Origin: Paramarasmius palmivorus
Taxonomy: Eukaryota; Basidiomycota; Agaricomycetes; Agaricales; Marasmiaceae
DNA length: 64,000 bases
Reading direction: 5' to 3'
Assembly: GCA_037176845.1 (NCBI GenBank)
Contig: JAYKXP010000026.1
Coordinates: forward strand, 62,001 to 126,000
The notes under the pieces are model-generated. The model searched no databases and had not been told where the DNA came from. It saw only the letters and a list, made by a program, of their open reading frames with translations. Positions 11,223 to 22,691 of this stretch are shown here, piece after piece (within the stretch, counting starts at the first letter, position 1; every line of letters begins with the position of its first letter). The position numbers were made by a program, and so were the translations under genes.

Positions 11223-11226
11223 AAAA
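11223..11226 (-). terminator. Pol III terminator of tRNA-Ile
   Basis: A run of four T on the minus strand begins five bases after the tRNA 3' end, the usual RNA polymerase III stop signal. Confidence 0.6.
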
Positions 11227-11230
11227 CGAT

Positions 11231-11315
11231 TGCTCACGGACGGGATCGAACCGCCGACCCTTGCATTCAGGTAGCCTCATAAGTACAATGCTCTAATCCT
11301 CTGAGCTACGCGAGC
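11231..11315 (-). tRNA. tRNA-Ile (UAU anticodon), with intron
   Basis: Reading the minus strand from 11315, the cloverleaf is complete: acceptor stem GCTCGCG pairs with CGTGAGC; TA; D-stem GCTC/GAGC; anticodon stem TTGTA pairs with TGCAA; variable loop GGGTC; T-stem GGCGG/CCGTC around TTCGATC; discriminator A. The anticodon loop is 18 nt instead of 7, so an 11-nt intron sits after the purine next to the anticodon. CT precedes the anticodon TAT, giving tRNA-Ile for AUA codons. The general sequence resembles yeast tRNA-Ile(UAU), which also contains an intron. The A-box (D-arm) and B-box (GGTTCGATCC) are intact. Confidence 0.92.
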
Positions 11316-11571
11316 CTTGGCGTCAATTGGAAGTAGGTGCATATAGAAGCTCCCCGTGTATGGAAAGCAAACTCCTCGTACACTTTGTCTACAATGTTTA
11401 CAAGATGATATACACTTCTGTCTACGAAAATATCTATGATATTATACCGGCGAGGTTACAACAAGTGGTGCGGTATGAGCTCGTAGTCACGCAGGGCGTC
11501 CCAAGATCCCCCTTAAATGGAGCTCTAAGTTTTCTCACTATGGCCCAGAGGGAAGATAAAATCACCTATCA

Positions 11572-12404
11572 TTATGTCCACTTCTCAAAGCCCGGGCGCC
11601 CAATAGAGTCCTCAATCATCTTGACTGCACAATCAAGTGCACAGCAGATGTCTCTCTCTAGCAATTGTCTTTCCTCCGTGCTTAGCAGTGCCTTGGCTCT
11701 CCAAAAAGATTGCAGTGTTGCAAACTGGACTTTTCCCACAGGTGTTAATCCGGTTCCGTCAGGAGATACGTCGAGGGATGACTGAAGGTCGACGATCATC
11801 TTCTGAAGGATCCGCTGTGCGTCGTCGAGTTTTTGGCCTTGAATCGCGACCTTGAGAAACGTGATGGACGCTGCGAGTTGGACGGCGGGAGGCTCGTTTG
11901 ATGCGGGGACTTCGTCGATATTGTCCTATGGTTCAAATGGATAGGTTAGCACAAAATGATCGTGACATTTTTCGAGCTTCGTACCCCAGCTGCAGGTCCC
12001 CCTAGCATCAAGGGATCTTCCGATGCGTCCGATGGCTGAGGGGACGGAAGATGCTTGTAGGGACGAGGCTGCGCGTGGTCGCCATCACGGATTGCTTCTT
12101 GATTCGCGTTGTTCTGCAGCATCTGCCTCTTCAAGAGCTGCTCGAGGCGTTTCTTTTCCATGTGGAGTGGACGCGAACAGTGGTGGTTATGCTCGTAACT
12201 CGAGCAGGGCGGACAAAGACGATGTTCGTGATTGAGAGTCGACGGCCTCAGTCGTCCGTCCGTCCTCTTACAATTTGTACACCCGGGCTCACGAGAGGGC
12301 TCGTCATTGTTCTAGAGTCGATTTAATGATTATTAACTAGGACCTTTTCATAAAGAACATGATCCATTTACCTCGTTTTGCATTCTGGACTTGGGAGGGA
12401 GCAT
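11572..12404 (-). CDS. GATA-type zinc-finger protein (3 exons)
   Basis: Exons 12404-12372, 12311-11985 and 11925-11572, with introns of 60 and 59 nt, give 237 residues. Exon 1 encodes only MLPPKSRMQNE. Exon 2 opens with a C-x2-C-x18-C-x2-C finger (CTNC...CPPC) containing KRTDGRLRP, the spacing of GATA-family fingers, then a His/Cys-rich tail and a basic helix KKRLEQLLKRQMLQNN. The rest is a linker and a predicted helical domain (VQLAASITFLKVAIQGQKLD, then TEERQLLERDICCALDCAVK). GATA-type fingers bind DNA in many fungal regulators, but this finger lacks the usual W and LCNACG-like block, so DNA binding is uncertain. Reading the finger requires exon 2 to be used in this frame; an alternative reading from an ATG at 12307 would skip it, but the open finger frame joins the downstream frame without a break, which favours this model. 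Confidence 0.8.
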
Positions 12405-13264
12405 TTGGGGGTAAGGAAGAAAAAGTGGATTTGTCGTCCTTGATTATTATGTAGAGCGCGCCAATAAAGCTAAAAAATCAATGTACTAGATTGACATTGT
12501 GATTCCTTTGATAGGTATGAACTGCAAGGGACCCTGCATGATGGTGAGCATAATTCTGATACAATTACTTCAAGCTCATGGGCCATGCGACGATCGAGAT
12601 TCCACAATTTGCGGAAGTGCAGTGGACTATTGCTACCTTTTTGAGCTACAGGCATGGTCTATCGGGTGTCAGCGTTGTGGTTCTTCACGGTCGGAGAAGA
12701 GTGAGAAATTTTAGGCGCTGAAGAGATCCGTCATCGGCGCTTGATCCGATCCTTGTCTTCCGACCATCTTGACGCTCACCCGTCTGTGCTATGTACACAT
12801 CTCTAACTCTCTAAGTCATACAAACTACGGCCCCAAGTTTTAGAATCTCAAAAGCTACTGTTTATCGCCCATGGGTCTCCTTGCCTCGCGCTTCCTTCTC
12901 GCCTTTTGGAGCTCCGTATCAGATTTTTTCAACCGGCCAGGGAGCGATGGTTCGGAATCTCAGAGGACCGCTCAAGCTTACAGTATGGAAATTGTAGTGG
13001 AAAATGGTGGGGGCATATCACTGGCGAGGTCCGAAAGCAACGCTAGTGAGTTCTCATGCGCATACATTACGACCTTTGACTAACACTTGCATAGGTCTCT
13101 GGGAAACCGATAAACAACGATTCCTTTGCAATCCTGAAATAGTGAGGACGAAATCACAAAAGCGCTTCCAGGACAAGAAGAAGAAACATACCAGGACTGA
13201 CGCACGGAGTACCATCTCGCCGCCTGCGATTTGCGTTCAGGACTGGAGTTCCGTGCCCATCAAA
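12405..13264. other. Divergent intergenic region
   Basis: Lies between the GATA-finger gene (minus) and the next plus-strand gene and should hold both promoters. An ATG at 12871 opens a 58-codon frame (MGLLASRFLLAF) that can be spliced by an intron at 13046-13094 into the downstream gene; I treat that as an alternative first exon, not as a separate gene. Confidence 0.45.
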
Positions 13265-14602
13265 ATGTCTCAAATGTGTAGCTCTTCGCGCCGCAGAAAT
13301 ACACCACCGCCAGATGCATTGCTTCATCCCCCAGTCCATCAGCTGTCTGAAAGTCGTACCCGTACTCCTGTTGAAGAAATAACTTCCAATCTCCACGCAC
13401 ACGCCGACATCGACATCCAGCCAAGATCGACTATTCAACGCGTTATTCACTCACCGCCGATTCTCCCAGATTCCAACGACGTAAAAGGTGTTTCTCCCAC
13501 GCAGACCGAAGCGTCCTCTGGATGTCAACCGGGCCATCAATTTTCCCCCTTTCCCGCGAGGTCCAAGTTGGATGTAGACTCAACTTCTGGTGCTCCCAAT
13601 GTACGGATCCTTTTGCATTCCCATCCGGCACCTCCAGTACCCTCGCCTCCACGTTCCAAGAAGCCTACCTCCATCTGTTTTGCCTTGCCAGCTCAGCCTT
13701 ATGCTTCGAATCCACTCTCAGCTGTCTCCGGTACCCTTTCCGACGTCGCTTTTGCCATACCAGGAAATTCAACTCCATTGCCACTTTTTACTAGCAAGAC
13801 TGCTGGTAACAATCGGAACGCCGCTCTGTGGATGCTAGACTTCGAGACCACAGCGTTACCGTCGGATGACGGCCGCAGCGACGACGACCCTTTCAACCCT
13901 TACGACGAATTCGAAGCACAGCTCGCCAGCACTCCTCGCTTCAGCGTCATGCAATACTCCGATATCTTCGATTTCGACATGTACGAAGCGTTCGCAGGTT
14001 CGTGTGATAACCTCGCTGCAGCCGCCACGCAAGGTCCTGGGATAGTATCAACGGCGGAAAGTGAAGATGTCAGCTTATACACCGCCGAGTCGGGCGATGG
14101 AGACGAGGAACATTGTTCACTGACTGGATCACTCAATGAGTCGAGTCAGACGCCGTCCAAGAGATGTGCGAGGTTGTTCAGTGGGAGTGGAGTGCTGGGT
14201 AACCGAAAGACCTCGACATCACCTGTCAAAAGGAAAGACGTCTATCGGAATGCTGCGTACTCGAAGTCTGTAGGTACGAAGAAAACGGATCGTGCTAATC
14301 TGGGCCAAGGTTCTCCTGATGGCGGTTCCATGCGGAAAGCGGTCCTTCGGAGTGCGATGAGGAGAAGATCGGAGAAGATTGCTGCTGCTGCCTCAAGCGG
14401 GAGTATCAGTACTCGGACCGTTTCGTTCAAGGAAGACGTATCTCAAGACTCTATTTCGTCCAAAGGCTCGACTCAGGAAGGGTTCAATAGCTCAGTGGAT
14501 AGTGCGATTGCGGATAGGTTACATGATGCGTGTCGGGATGTGGACGAATGGCATTGGACAGAGGAAGAATTCCTGAGGATGTTGAAGCCTACTCGAGTGT
14601 AA
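13265..14602 (+). CDS. Hypothetical Ser/Pro-rich protein
   Basis: A frame of 445 residues from the ATG of MSQMCSSSRR to the stop after LKPTRV. The frame is open about 260 nt further upstream, and an intron at 13046-13094 could join it to an ATG at 12871, so the true N-terminus may be longer. The N-terminal half is Pro/Ser/Thr-rich. The middle has an acidic block (FETTALPSDDGRSDDDPFN and DEFEAQLASTPRF). The C-terminus ends with a conserved-looking helix, DEWHWTEEEFLRMLKP. I recognise no domain and no catalytic motif. The composition suggests a largely disordered regulatory or scaffold protein. Confidence 0.7.
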   Translation: MSQMCSSSRRRNTPPPDALLHPPVHQLSESRTRTPVEEITSNLHAHADIDIQPRSTIQRVIHSPPILPDSNDVKGVSPTQTEASSGCQPGHQFSPFPARSKLDVDSTSGAPNVRILLHSHPAPPVPSPPRSKKPTSICFALPAQPYASNPLSAVSGTLSDVAFAIPGNSTPLPLFTSKTAGNNRNAALWMLDFETTALPSDDGRSDDDPFNPYDEFEAQLASTPRFSVMQYSDIFDFDMYEAFAGSCDNLAAAATQGPGIVSTAESEDVSLYTAESGDGDEEHCSLTGSLNESSQTPSKRCARLFSGSGVLGNRKTSTSPVKRKDVYRNAAYSKSVGTKKTDRANLGQGSPDGGSMRKAVLRSAMRRRSEKIAAAASSGSISTRTVSFKEDVSQDSISSKGSTQEGFNSSVDSAIADRLHDACRDVDEWHWTEEEFLRMLKPTRV

Positions 14603-15397
14603 CGATCCCTAGCTTGTTCATTCTATCTATCTGTCGCAGTGTACAGTATATGTTGTACTATATCTGTTTCTGTTATTATCATCTCAGAACGTCCATGCTG
14701 ACGTATGAACGCGAAAGCGCCAACCTCCCAGTCGTTGAACACGTTGAGGCCTTTGAGCGCTCGTCTCGCTTTCTCTCCAGCTCCTCTCATACCATACAGC
14801 GACGCGGCCGATACCTCTTTTTCTTTACAGCACCACATCCACGGTTCATTTTCGACGCAAATTTCTCACCAAAATCCAGAAGTTCCGATGTCGAATAGTT
14901 GAGCAACCTATTGGGAATACATACAGAATATGGTTGGAGCACACCTTGGTATGTGCCCTGTTTTTCTCTAACTTCTAGAGCTGAAGTGTGTGGTTAGTCT
15001 GGTTTGAACGTCTTCTCACTTTAGACGTTGGATCGTTGAAACGTGCTGGCACCAGGCTGCTGCGACAACTCCCTTTCCACCTTCTCCATCGACAACGCTC
15101 CCACATCGACTATACCCAAGGCATTAGCCCAGCTTTTTTGCACAGTGTAATCAATAGTTCAGAATTCGAAGGAACCCATGACGAATCCTAGGCCACAATA
15201 TCCTGCCGTACAAGAGACTACATGACAACATGAAACGACGATGATCATTTCTGTGGAAGTATTCAGCCAGGAACAGTCGCCCAGCGCGCTTTGGCAAGAT
15301 ATCATTCCCAGGCGAGCACGTAAAGGCAATTCAGTTGACGGAATTTGGGAGTCTGAGCTAACATAAAAGCACATAGCCTTGCATGGGTCCGATGACA
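14603..15397. other. Intergenic region
   Basis: 3' flank of the hypothetical gene and promoter of the first FAD oxidoreductase. No coding region is supported on either strand. An in-frame upstream ATG at 15383 would add five residues to the oxidoreductase; the start at 15398 is chosen because it aligns with the start of the second copy. Confidence 0.5.
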
Positions 15398-17487
15398 ATG
15401 TTCATCAGCACCGGCACGTTCTCTTTTCTCGCCGCGTTCGTTTTGGTTGCATGTCGAGCCCAGTCCCTTCCGGCATGTCGAATTTTACCAACTGACGGAG
15501 AATGGCCATCGAAAGATGTTTGGGATGCTTTCAACCAGACTGTGGATGGACGTCTCATTCGGACAGTGCCCATTGGATCCCCATGTCATGATCCTACTTT
15601 CGACGAGGAACAGTGTAATATTGTGCGAGAGAATTGGCATATCCCAGAGTTCCAGTAAGACTCTTAGTCGTGCTTGGTTCAATGTACGCTAACCTTTGCC
15701 TTACAGCCAGCCGAATCCGTCTTCCTTTATGGACCCGATCTTCCTAAACAAAAGTTGCGACCCTTTCGATCCGAGAGATACACTTTGTCAAATTGGTGCC
15801 TATGTCCAATATGCGGTCAATGTGTCCACGCCAGAACACGTCACGAAAACCATCGAATTTGTGAAGGAACACAACATACGATTCGTTGTCAAGAACACAG
15901 GTCATGAGTGTGTTTGTATCTATTCTGACAATCTAAACATGCTCATCATCTCCGCAGCTACATGGGAAGGTCGACGGGAACGGGAGCGATCTCCGTGTGG
16001 ATGCACCACCTGACGGATATAACCTTTATTCCAGAATTCCAGTCAAGTTGGTATTCGGGTCCAGCCTTTAAGATATCGGCAGGCGTACTAGGGATAGACT
16101 TGGTCAGAGCAGCGTCGCAGAAGGGTCTGGCCATAGTAAGTGGGGAATGCCCAGTAAGTGCTATACAAGATCTCTCCGTTCCCATCTCATCTCTTTCATA
16201 GACAGTGGGTTTGGCTGGAGGTTACATGCAAGGCGGTGGTCATTCCATGCTGAGCTCATTCTATGGTCTTGCTGCCGACCAGTCGTTGGAATTTGAAGTG
16301 ATTACGACGGAAGGACAGTTAGTCAATGCCTCGCCGACAGAAAATGCAGATCTTTACTGGGCCCTCAGTGGCGGGGTACGCTTCATGATTCTCATTGAAC
16401 CACTCGTTGCTGAAGGCACAGTTTAGGGTGGAGGTACATACGGTATCGTCTGGTCGGCCACCGTCAAAGCCCACGCAGACCTACCCATAACACTTGCCAC
16501 CTTCGAATTCTCTTCTGCAGGCTTGTCGGAAGATGATTACTGGGATGCCGTTCGTAACTACTCGGCGATTACCCCAACGTTCTCGGACTCTAAAGTTTGG
16601 AGCATTGCAACTATCACCAACACCACGTTCACCATGAATGCGATGGTGGCGGTCAATAAGACCACAGGGGAAGTGGCGACACTCATCGAGCCGATACGAC
16701 AAACTCTGGATGACTCGGGGATAAGGTCCAATCTGACGATTCAGACATTTAACAGTTATCTTGATACTTGGGATGCTGTTCCATTCTTCGCGGTCATTGA
16801 AGTTGCAGATGCATTATGGGGCAGCAGGCTCATGCCACCATCGATCTGGGAAGATGAAATCTCCTTTCAAAAGTATATCAACACTGTCAGGACAATGGTC
16901 AACACTGGCGTGGGCGTACTCGACATGGTAATTGCACCATCTCTAGAGGTCGCCGGATTCCCTTCCAATGCAGTACATCCAGCGTGGCGAGAAATATCAC
17001 ATATGTTGTTGTTTTCTTTGTAAGTTTGACTTTTGCATGAGTCACTGTCCGTCTCATTGATAGCTTTCGCTACAGGCCAATAGAGAATGGAGAATCCCCC
17101 GAGCGAATTGCCAAGAGCATGAATCGGATAACTACTGAGATAGGTCCTCTCCTAGTCAAGCTTGCCCCTAACACGGGTGCCTATCTCAATGAGGTATGCC
17201 AATATTACTATGGCCTTTGCAGCTCACTCACCGAAAACTAGGCTGACCCGAATGAGCCCAATTTCAAACAATCCTTCTATGGCGCAAATTACGATCGTTT
17301 GCTGTCAATTAAGGACAAATACGACCCTCTACAATTGCTTTACGGTTCAATTGCTGTCGGAGGTGACAGATGGGAAGAAGTAGAGAACGGCAGGTTGTGC
17401 AGAACGCGGATGGAGGATCGCTTTCCGCGAGCTTATATGGACTCAGGCCTCTTGATATCTCAGGCTCGCGAACGGCGATTTAAGTAG
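15398..17487 (+). CDS. Secreted FAD-linked oxidoreductase (BBE-like), copy 1
   Basis: Seven exons: 15398-15654, 15707-15907, 15958-16153, 16202-16375, 16427-17019, 17076-17193 and 17242-17487, giving 594 residues. A signal peptide (FSFLAAFVLVACRAQ) is followed by an FAD_binding_4 domain and a C-terminal BBE segment. The motif NTGHDYMGRSTGTG supplies the His and GECPTVGLAGGY the Cys expected to bind FAD at two covalent sites, as in berberine-bridge-enzyme-like oxidases. The family oxidises alcohols, sugars or amines using oxygen; the substrate here is unknown. Several N-x-S/T sites fit secretion. The C-terminus runs about 18 residues past the end of copy 2 and reads like a frame-shifted tail (see findings). 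Tandem with copy 2 at 18454-20485, sharing all six intron positions. Confidence 0.9.
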
Positions 17488-18453
17488 TTCAGACAGTGTG
17501 CTGGGCGAACATTCCTGGCCCTAACATGCCACAGAACTATTGCTGTTTCATAATCTCTTGTACGATAGAAGAAGCTGTAGTCTTCCGAAATATTGATTAC
17601 ACTCACCAGATTTCTAACAACCTTCAGTAAATGCTGATGGCAAAATGACTAGGAAATGAAGGAATCCGAGCCGAAAATAATAAACAATGACTGAGATGGT
17701 AGAAATGACTCAGGACGAGAATTGAGTAGGTCGGATATACTACGGGCGTGCCGGACCCTGGCCGGACCGGAGACATTCGGGTGTCGTTTCTTGGCTTGCG
17801 AGGAGACAGCATTATGATTCTGCTGGCAACGAGCAGGCCGTCTTACAGAAACATCAGGACTATTCCAAGTCAGTATTTCCAGCTATCTTTTTGCGCTCAT
17901 AAACTAACGGAAACTTCGCAAGCAGACAGGTCGTATCATTTCTCTTCGATCCTTATCAGAGAATGTGCACGCAAGTCTTAGCCGCTATATTCCATCAATT
18001 GAATTTCAAGCTTGGTAACTAGAGTCAGGGTTTTGCAAAGTCAGAAGCTATAGATAGTGCGTAGCTCGTCCTTTTACCTTCCTCTATCAGGAACTTACAG
18101 CGAATTCCATAGTTTGCCCGTTATACGCTCCGCTCAACATACGATTATGCAGCTCAAGGTCATCAAAGAAGAACAACGCCCATCCTGGAAGTAGCATGTG
18201 TCTCGCACCTCGAACGTCTTAGTATGGTATTACGCCATGGTTTACGAGCGAGAGAGTACAGGCATCTAAAGGCTTAGGATCCCAGCACGCTCGTACCCTG
18301 GGCTCGTTCAGCGGTCTCCGCTGGCTCACATTCCCCATGTAAACAACACATCAGAAACGCTGTTAGGGCCCGAAAAGCGAGCGGGTCCGAACAGGAGCCC
18401 AATCCAACTTAAAAGGCTTGTAGGATTGTAGCTCTTCAGCGACAACAAAGACA
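17488..18453. other. Intergenic region between the tandem oxidoreductases
   Basis: 966 bp with no supported coding region. Contains the promoter of copy 2; TTAAAAGG at about 18410 is a possible TATA-like element 40-45 bases upstream of the start. Confidence 0.45.
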
Positions 18454-20485
18454 ATGTTCACCGACACTTTCGCAATCTTTTTTCTAGTCACGTCCTTTTC
18501 GGTCGCTTGTTGTGCTCAGTCTCTTCCAGCATGCCGAATTCTGCCCACCGACAACGAATGGCCCTCAAAAGATGTTTGGGATGCCTTCAATCAAAGTGTG
18601 GATGGACGTCTCATTCGGACGGTGCCCATCGGGTCTCCCTGTCACGACCCTACTTTTGACGAGGAACAATGCAACATAGTGCGAGAAAATTGGCATCTCC
18701 CGGAATTTCAGTGAGCATTGCGATCGTGTTTTGTCTTCTGTACGATAACCCAGACTTTTACAGCCTACCCAATCCCTCTTCCATCATGGATCCCATTTTT
18801 CTGAACAAGAGCTGTGATCCTTTCGATTCGAGAGATACGCCCTGTCGAACAGGTTCCTACGTTCAGTATGCGGTCAATGTTTCCAGACCCGAACATGTCA
18901 TGAGGACTATCGAATTCGTGGAGAACCACAACATTCGATTCGTTGTCAAGAACACTGGTCATGAGTATGTGTCTTACGTTTATTCGTCCTGACCGTGCTA
19001 ATCATTCTCCATAGTTACATGGGGAGGTCAACAGGGACTGGAGCTGTTTCCGTGTGGCTGCACCATCTCACCGATACGACTCACATCCCTGATTTTCGGT
19101 CGAGTCGGTATACGGGCCCAGCTTTCAAAGCGTCCGCAGGTGTGCAAGGGATAGATCTGGTCAGAGCAGCGTCGCAGAGGGGCTTGGCCATAGTAGGCGG
19201 GGAATGCCCGGTGAGCAGTGTGCGGACCAGTTTCGCTCTTCTCTCATTTCTTTTAGACGGTTGGCTTTGCTGGAGGCTATATACAAGGCGGGGGCCACTC
19301 TGCGCTGAGCGCGTTCTATGGCCTTGCCGCCGATCAAGCGCTGGAGTATGAAGTGATCACAATGCAAGGCCAACACCTTACTGCCTCACCGACGGAAAAT
19401 GAAGATCTATATTGGGCCCTCAGTGGCGGGGTATGTTTCATGATCCCTCTCGATCTCATTCCTTATTGAGTGTACAGTTGTAGGGCGGCGGAACATATGG
19501 TATTGTGTGGTCGGTCACCGTCAAAGCCCACCCAGACCTACCTGTAACACTTGCTTACCTCGACTTCTCTTCTACTGGCGTGTCAGACGAGGACTATTGG
19601 ACTGCCATCCGCAACTATTCGCTGACCACTCCAGCGTTCTCAGATGCCAAACTATGGAGCCTTACCGGTATCACTAACACGTCATTTTCAATGCATCCTA
19701 TGGTAGCTGTAAACAAGACTATGGAAGAGGTGGCAACACTCATTGACCCGATACGACAAACCCTGGACAACTTGGGAATACAGTTCAACTTGACAATCCA
19801 GGCATTCGAACGACTATCTCAGCGCGTACGAAACCTTTACGGATACCGAGATTGGGAACGTACTATGGGGTACCAGATTGATGCCGCCGTCGATTTGGAA
19901 AGATGAAACCACCTTCGAAGAATATCTCGACACCGTCAAAGTTATAGCTTCCTCCGGTGTGGTCTTTGTCGATATGGTGATCATGCCATCTCTGGAAGTT
20001 GCAGGGTTTCCTTCAAACGCGGTTCATCCGGCCTGGCGGGAAACTTCACATATGGCAACAATCTTCTCGTGAGTCAACTGAACACCACTCAAGATGATTC
20101 TGTTCTGTTGACACTTCATATCACAGACCACTGTTGGATGGTGACTCTCTTGAGCAAATCGCTAGGAGGATGGATCAGATAACTAATAAACTAAATCCAC
20201 TCTTAGTCGAGCTTGCTCCTAATACGGGTGCCTATCTCAATGAGGTATGCCGCATATTGCTATGGTCCTTGCACACATCACTAATGAAAAAGCGGCCTAA
20301 AGGCTGACCCGAATGAACCCAACTTCAAACAATCCTTCTATGGCGCAAACTACGATCGCTTGCTGTCGATCAAGGATGAATATGATCCTCTCCAACTACT
20401 TTACGGCTCCATTGCTGTTGGAGGTGATAGATGGGAAGAAGTAGAGAACGGCAGGCTTTGTCGAACCGACGCGAGCTTCGAATAA
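18454..20485 (+). pseudogene. Secreted FAD-linked oxidoreductase (BBE-like), copy 2, with +1 frameshift
   Basis: Same plan as copy 1: exons 18454-18710, 18764-18964, 19015-19210, 19257-19430, 19484-20068, 20127-20244 and 20303-20485; the first four have exactly the lengths of the copy 1 exons. It has a signal peptide, the FAD His motif NTGHDYMGRSTGTG and the Cys motif GECPTVGFAGGY. In exon 5 the reading frame is lost at about 19808: after LTIQAF one extra base shifts the frame, and the following residues (NDYLSAYETFTDTEIGN, then RLMPPSIWKDE) continue in the next frame to the end. Read as given, translation stops near 19906. Exon 5 is 585 nt where phase requires 584, which confirms a single inserted base. 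If the insertion is an assembly error the product would be 570 residues and functional. Confidence 0.85.
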
Positions 20486-20925
20486 ACGCGGCTCCGCTCT
20501 GTCGGCTATGTTATTTTAGGAGTGTGTACAGGACCTCTTTGTAATTAGTTGAACAGGAGTTCTGTGAACAACGAACAAAGGCTTGAAAGAACGATTTGCC
20601 AACACAGCCACGTTGGAAGTTGCCTTTAACCACATTTCCGACACGCGGACAGCTACATCTGCCCAGCATGCAGGCTTTTGTTCGGCATAAGACGTTTCAT
20701 CGGATTCAATAAAGGCTTTTGGCATAAGCTATTATATCCCCGCAGCGCACGACCCGATCCGTCATATAAAGTACTTGACCTAAATCTAATCTACGCATTC
20801 TAACTCTACACCTCCATCCCCTACCACTACTCGCAACCTTCAACGACTCCTCACGACCCCGGTCTATTGTGACCACGACTTTTTCACGACTTGCAACGAA
20901 TATCAATATCATAGAAGCCTTGAAG
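20486..20925. other. Intergenic region
   Basis: 3' flank of the oxidoreductase copy 2 and promoter of the next plus-strand gene. No coding region is supported. Confidence 0.5.
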
Positions 20926-22422
20926 ATGAACACTAGCCGGTCCAGTTCCACGTCTTCCGCCGACGATTCACGCGAGAGGCAAGAAATTAATGCAAGGGTT
21001 TCCTCAAAGAACCTGGTACGTCACTAATCTCATCTAACGGAACTTTCAATTATTGAGATCTTCTTCAGAGTTCTGTGGACAGTTTTCTGGTCGAACCTCA
21101 ATTGAACAGTGACGTTACATTGCAAAGCCAGAGAAGCAGAGGTATGTCAGAAGGCCCATCACGTATGATATTTTTGCTGATGTATAGCACCCTGAAGGTA
21201 CTTATGAATACAAGAAGCTCACGACCAGCACAAAGATCACTCCTAGTTCACCAACGTCTCTTACAGAACGCCAGCGGAGCAACATGTTGAATACGAGGTC
21301 CCCGGGACTTCACGACCAGGCCGCTGTTGATCGGGACACCGAAGTTCGCAGTGGTATCTATATGAGAGAAGCATCCAAAGAAAGCGGACGTAGCCTCGGG
21401 AATGATGGCCATGTTCCCAGCGCAACTTCACTGAGATCACCGGAGGTATGGTTGTCGAGAACATCAACCCCATTTGTACCTATACATACTGATCCTTTAT
21501 ATTCACGTAGCATTCGCGTGCAGTGGTTACTTCGACCCTACCACGTCTTCAGACGAGTGGCAGCGGACGCAGACAGAGTCACACGGAGTCTTGCGCTGCA
21601 ACACCACCTGAAGACAGAGCCATATCTACTCCCTGCGTTGATCGCGCCCATTCATCAATCTCGGACATGAACAGTGTAACGAAATTGACGAAGACACCTT
21701 CCCGCTCCTTGACCAATCGTGCCCTCACCGACCTCAGTAACCGTTCGCTCAATGTTTCCCCTTTACCGCCTTCTACCAATTCGCCGCCTCTGCAGAGGTC
21801 ACTGCGGCGAAAGAAACACCTAAGCGTGCTTAGGATGTCTGCGCCTCTGCCGACACACACCAAGTCTTCTCCAATCCTTCCGACAACCCCAGTAACCCCA
21901 CGGCCCCAATCACAACCATTCCTGACCAAGTCTCATGCGACTTCATCTCCTGAATCGGTCGCCACATTATCCGTGCCCATCACCAATCTCCATACTCATG
22001 CACGCGCGTATTCCCAGCCCAATGTGCCTAGGATTGGACATCCTAGTCGACCATACTACAGTGTCATTCGTAAGGATGTCATGTCGCCACCTTCTCCAGG
22101 AACCATGCCGACGCCACCGCTGTTTATATTCACAGCACCCAGCACTGGCGACCATCTGACCCATTCGGAGTTAGAGGATGACGATGATTTCGCACAAGGG
22201 TGTGTCGGTATGCGAAAAGTACGACATAGGTCGGCGCCTACATTGTCACAAAGGGAGCGGGCGGCTTTAAAGTTGGCACTGGAGAAGGGCGCACAGAGCC
22301 CCGAGGAAGATGATGATTCCGTTCTGGACATGGACAGGCCTTTGGCCAGGACCGACACATTGAAGCGGAAGGTTAATAAATTGAGGAGAGGGATTAGGGA
22401 TATATGGAGACGCAGGTCGTGA
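20926..22422 (+). CDS. Hypothetical Ser/Thr/Pro-rich protein (4 exons)
   Basis: Starts at MNTSRSSSTSSADD; exon 1 is 20926-21015 and exon 2 begins at 21069. A third exon is reached through a 3' site near 21197 (then TYEYKKLTTSTKITPSSP) and the last long exon begins at 21511 after TTCACGTAG. The protein is rich in Ser, Thr and Pro, with several SP/TP sites, and ends in an acidic patch (SELEDDDDF), a basic stretch (VRHRSAPTLSQRERAALKLA) and a strongly basic helix KRKVNKLRRGIRDIWRRRS. I recognise no known domain. The two middle intron boundaries are less certain than the rest. A nuclear or cytoskeleton-linked disordered protein is possible. Confidence 0.65.
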
Positions 22423-22691
22423 GCTACTCTTTTCATTCACTCGGAATGGACGATTCCCCGTACTTTACTTACACTAACACTTTACCGTATACCCCTGCAC
22501 ATTCACCGTCGTGTACATAATACTCGGGCTCTACCGTGTCGGTCTTTCCCTTTGGACGAGCAGCATAGCAACGGACCTGTAGTTATCCTACGTTCTTGTA
22601 TTGGACCCAGTTCTTTGCGAAATTCAATAAACGACTCACAGTTCAAGGCATTCGGCCTCAACGTTACCCCTGGGACCAGCTAGTCTAAACA

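Noticed and set aside
1..20485. Possible biosynthetic gene cluster (P450, FAD oxidoreductases)
   Set aside because: No core synthase lies nearby, the genes are interspersed with unrelated housekeeping or regulatory genes, and the MFS transporter is 40 kb away.
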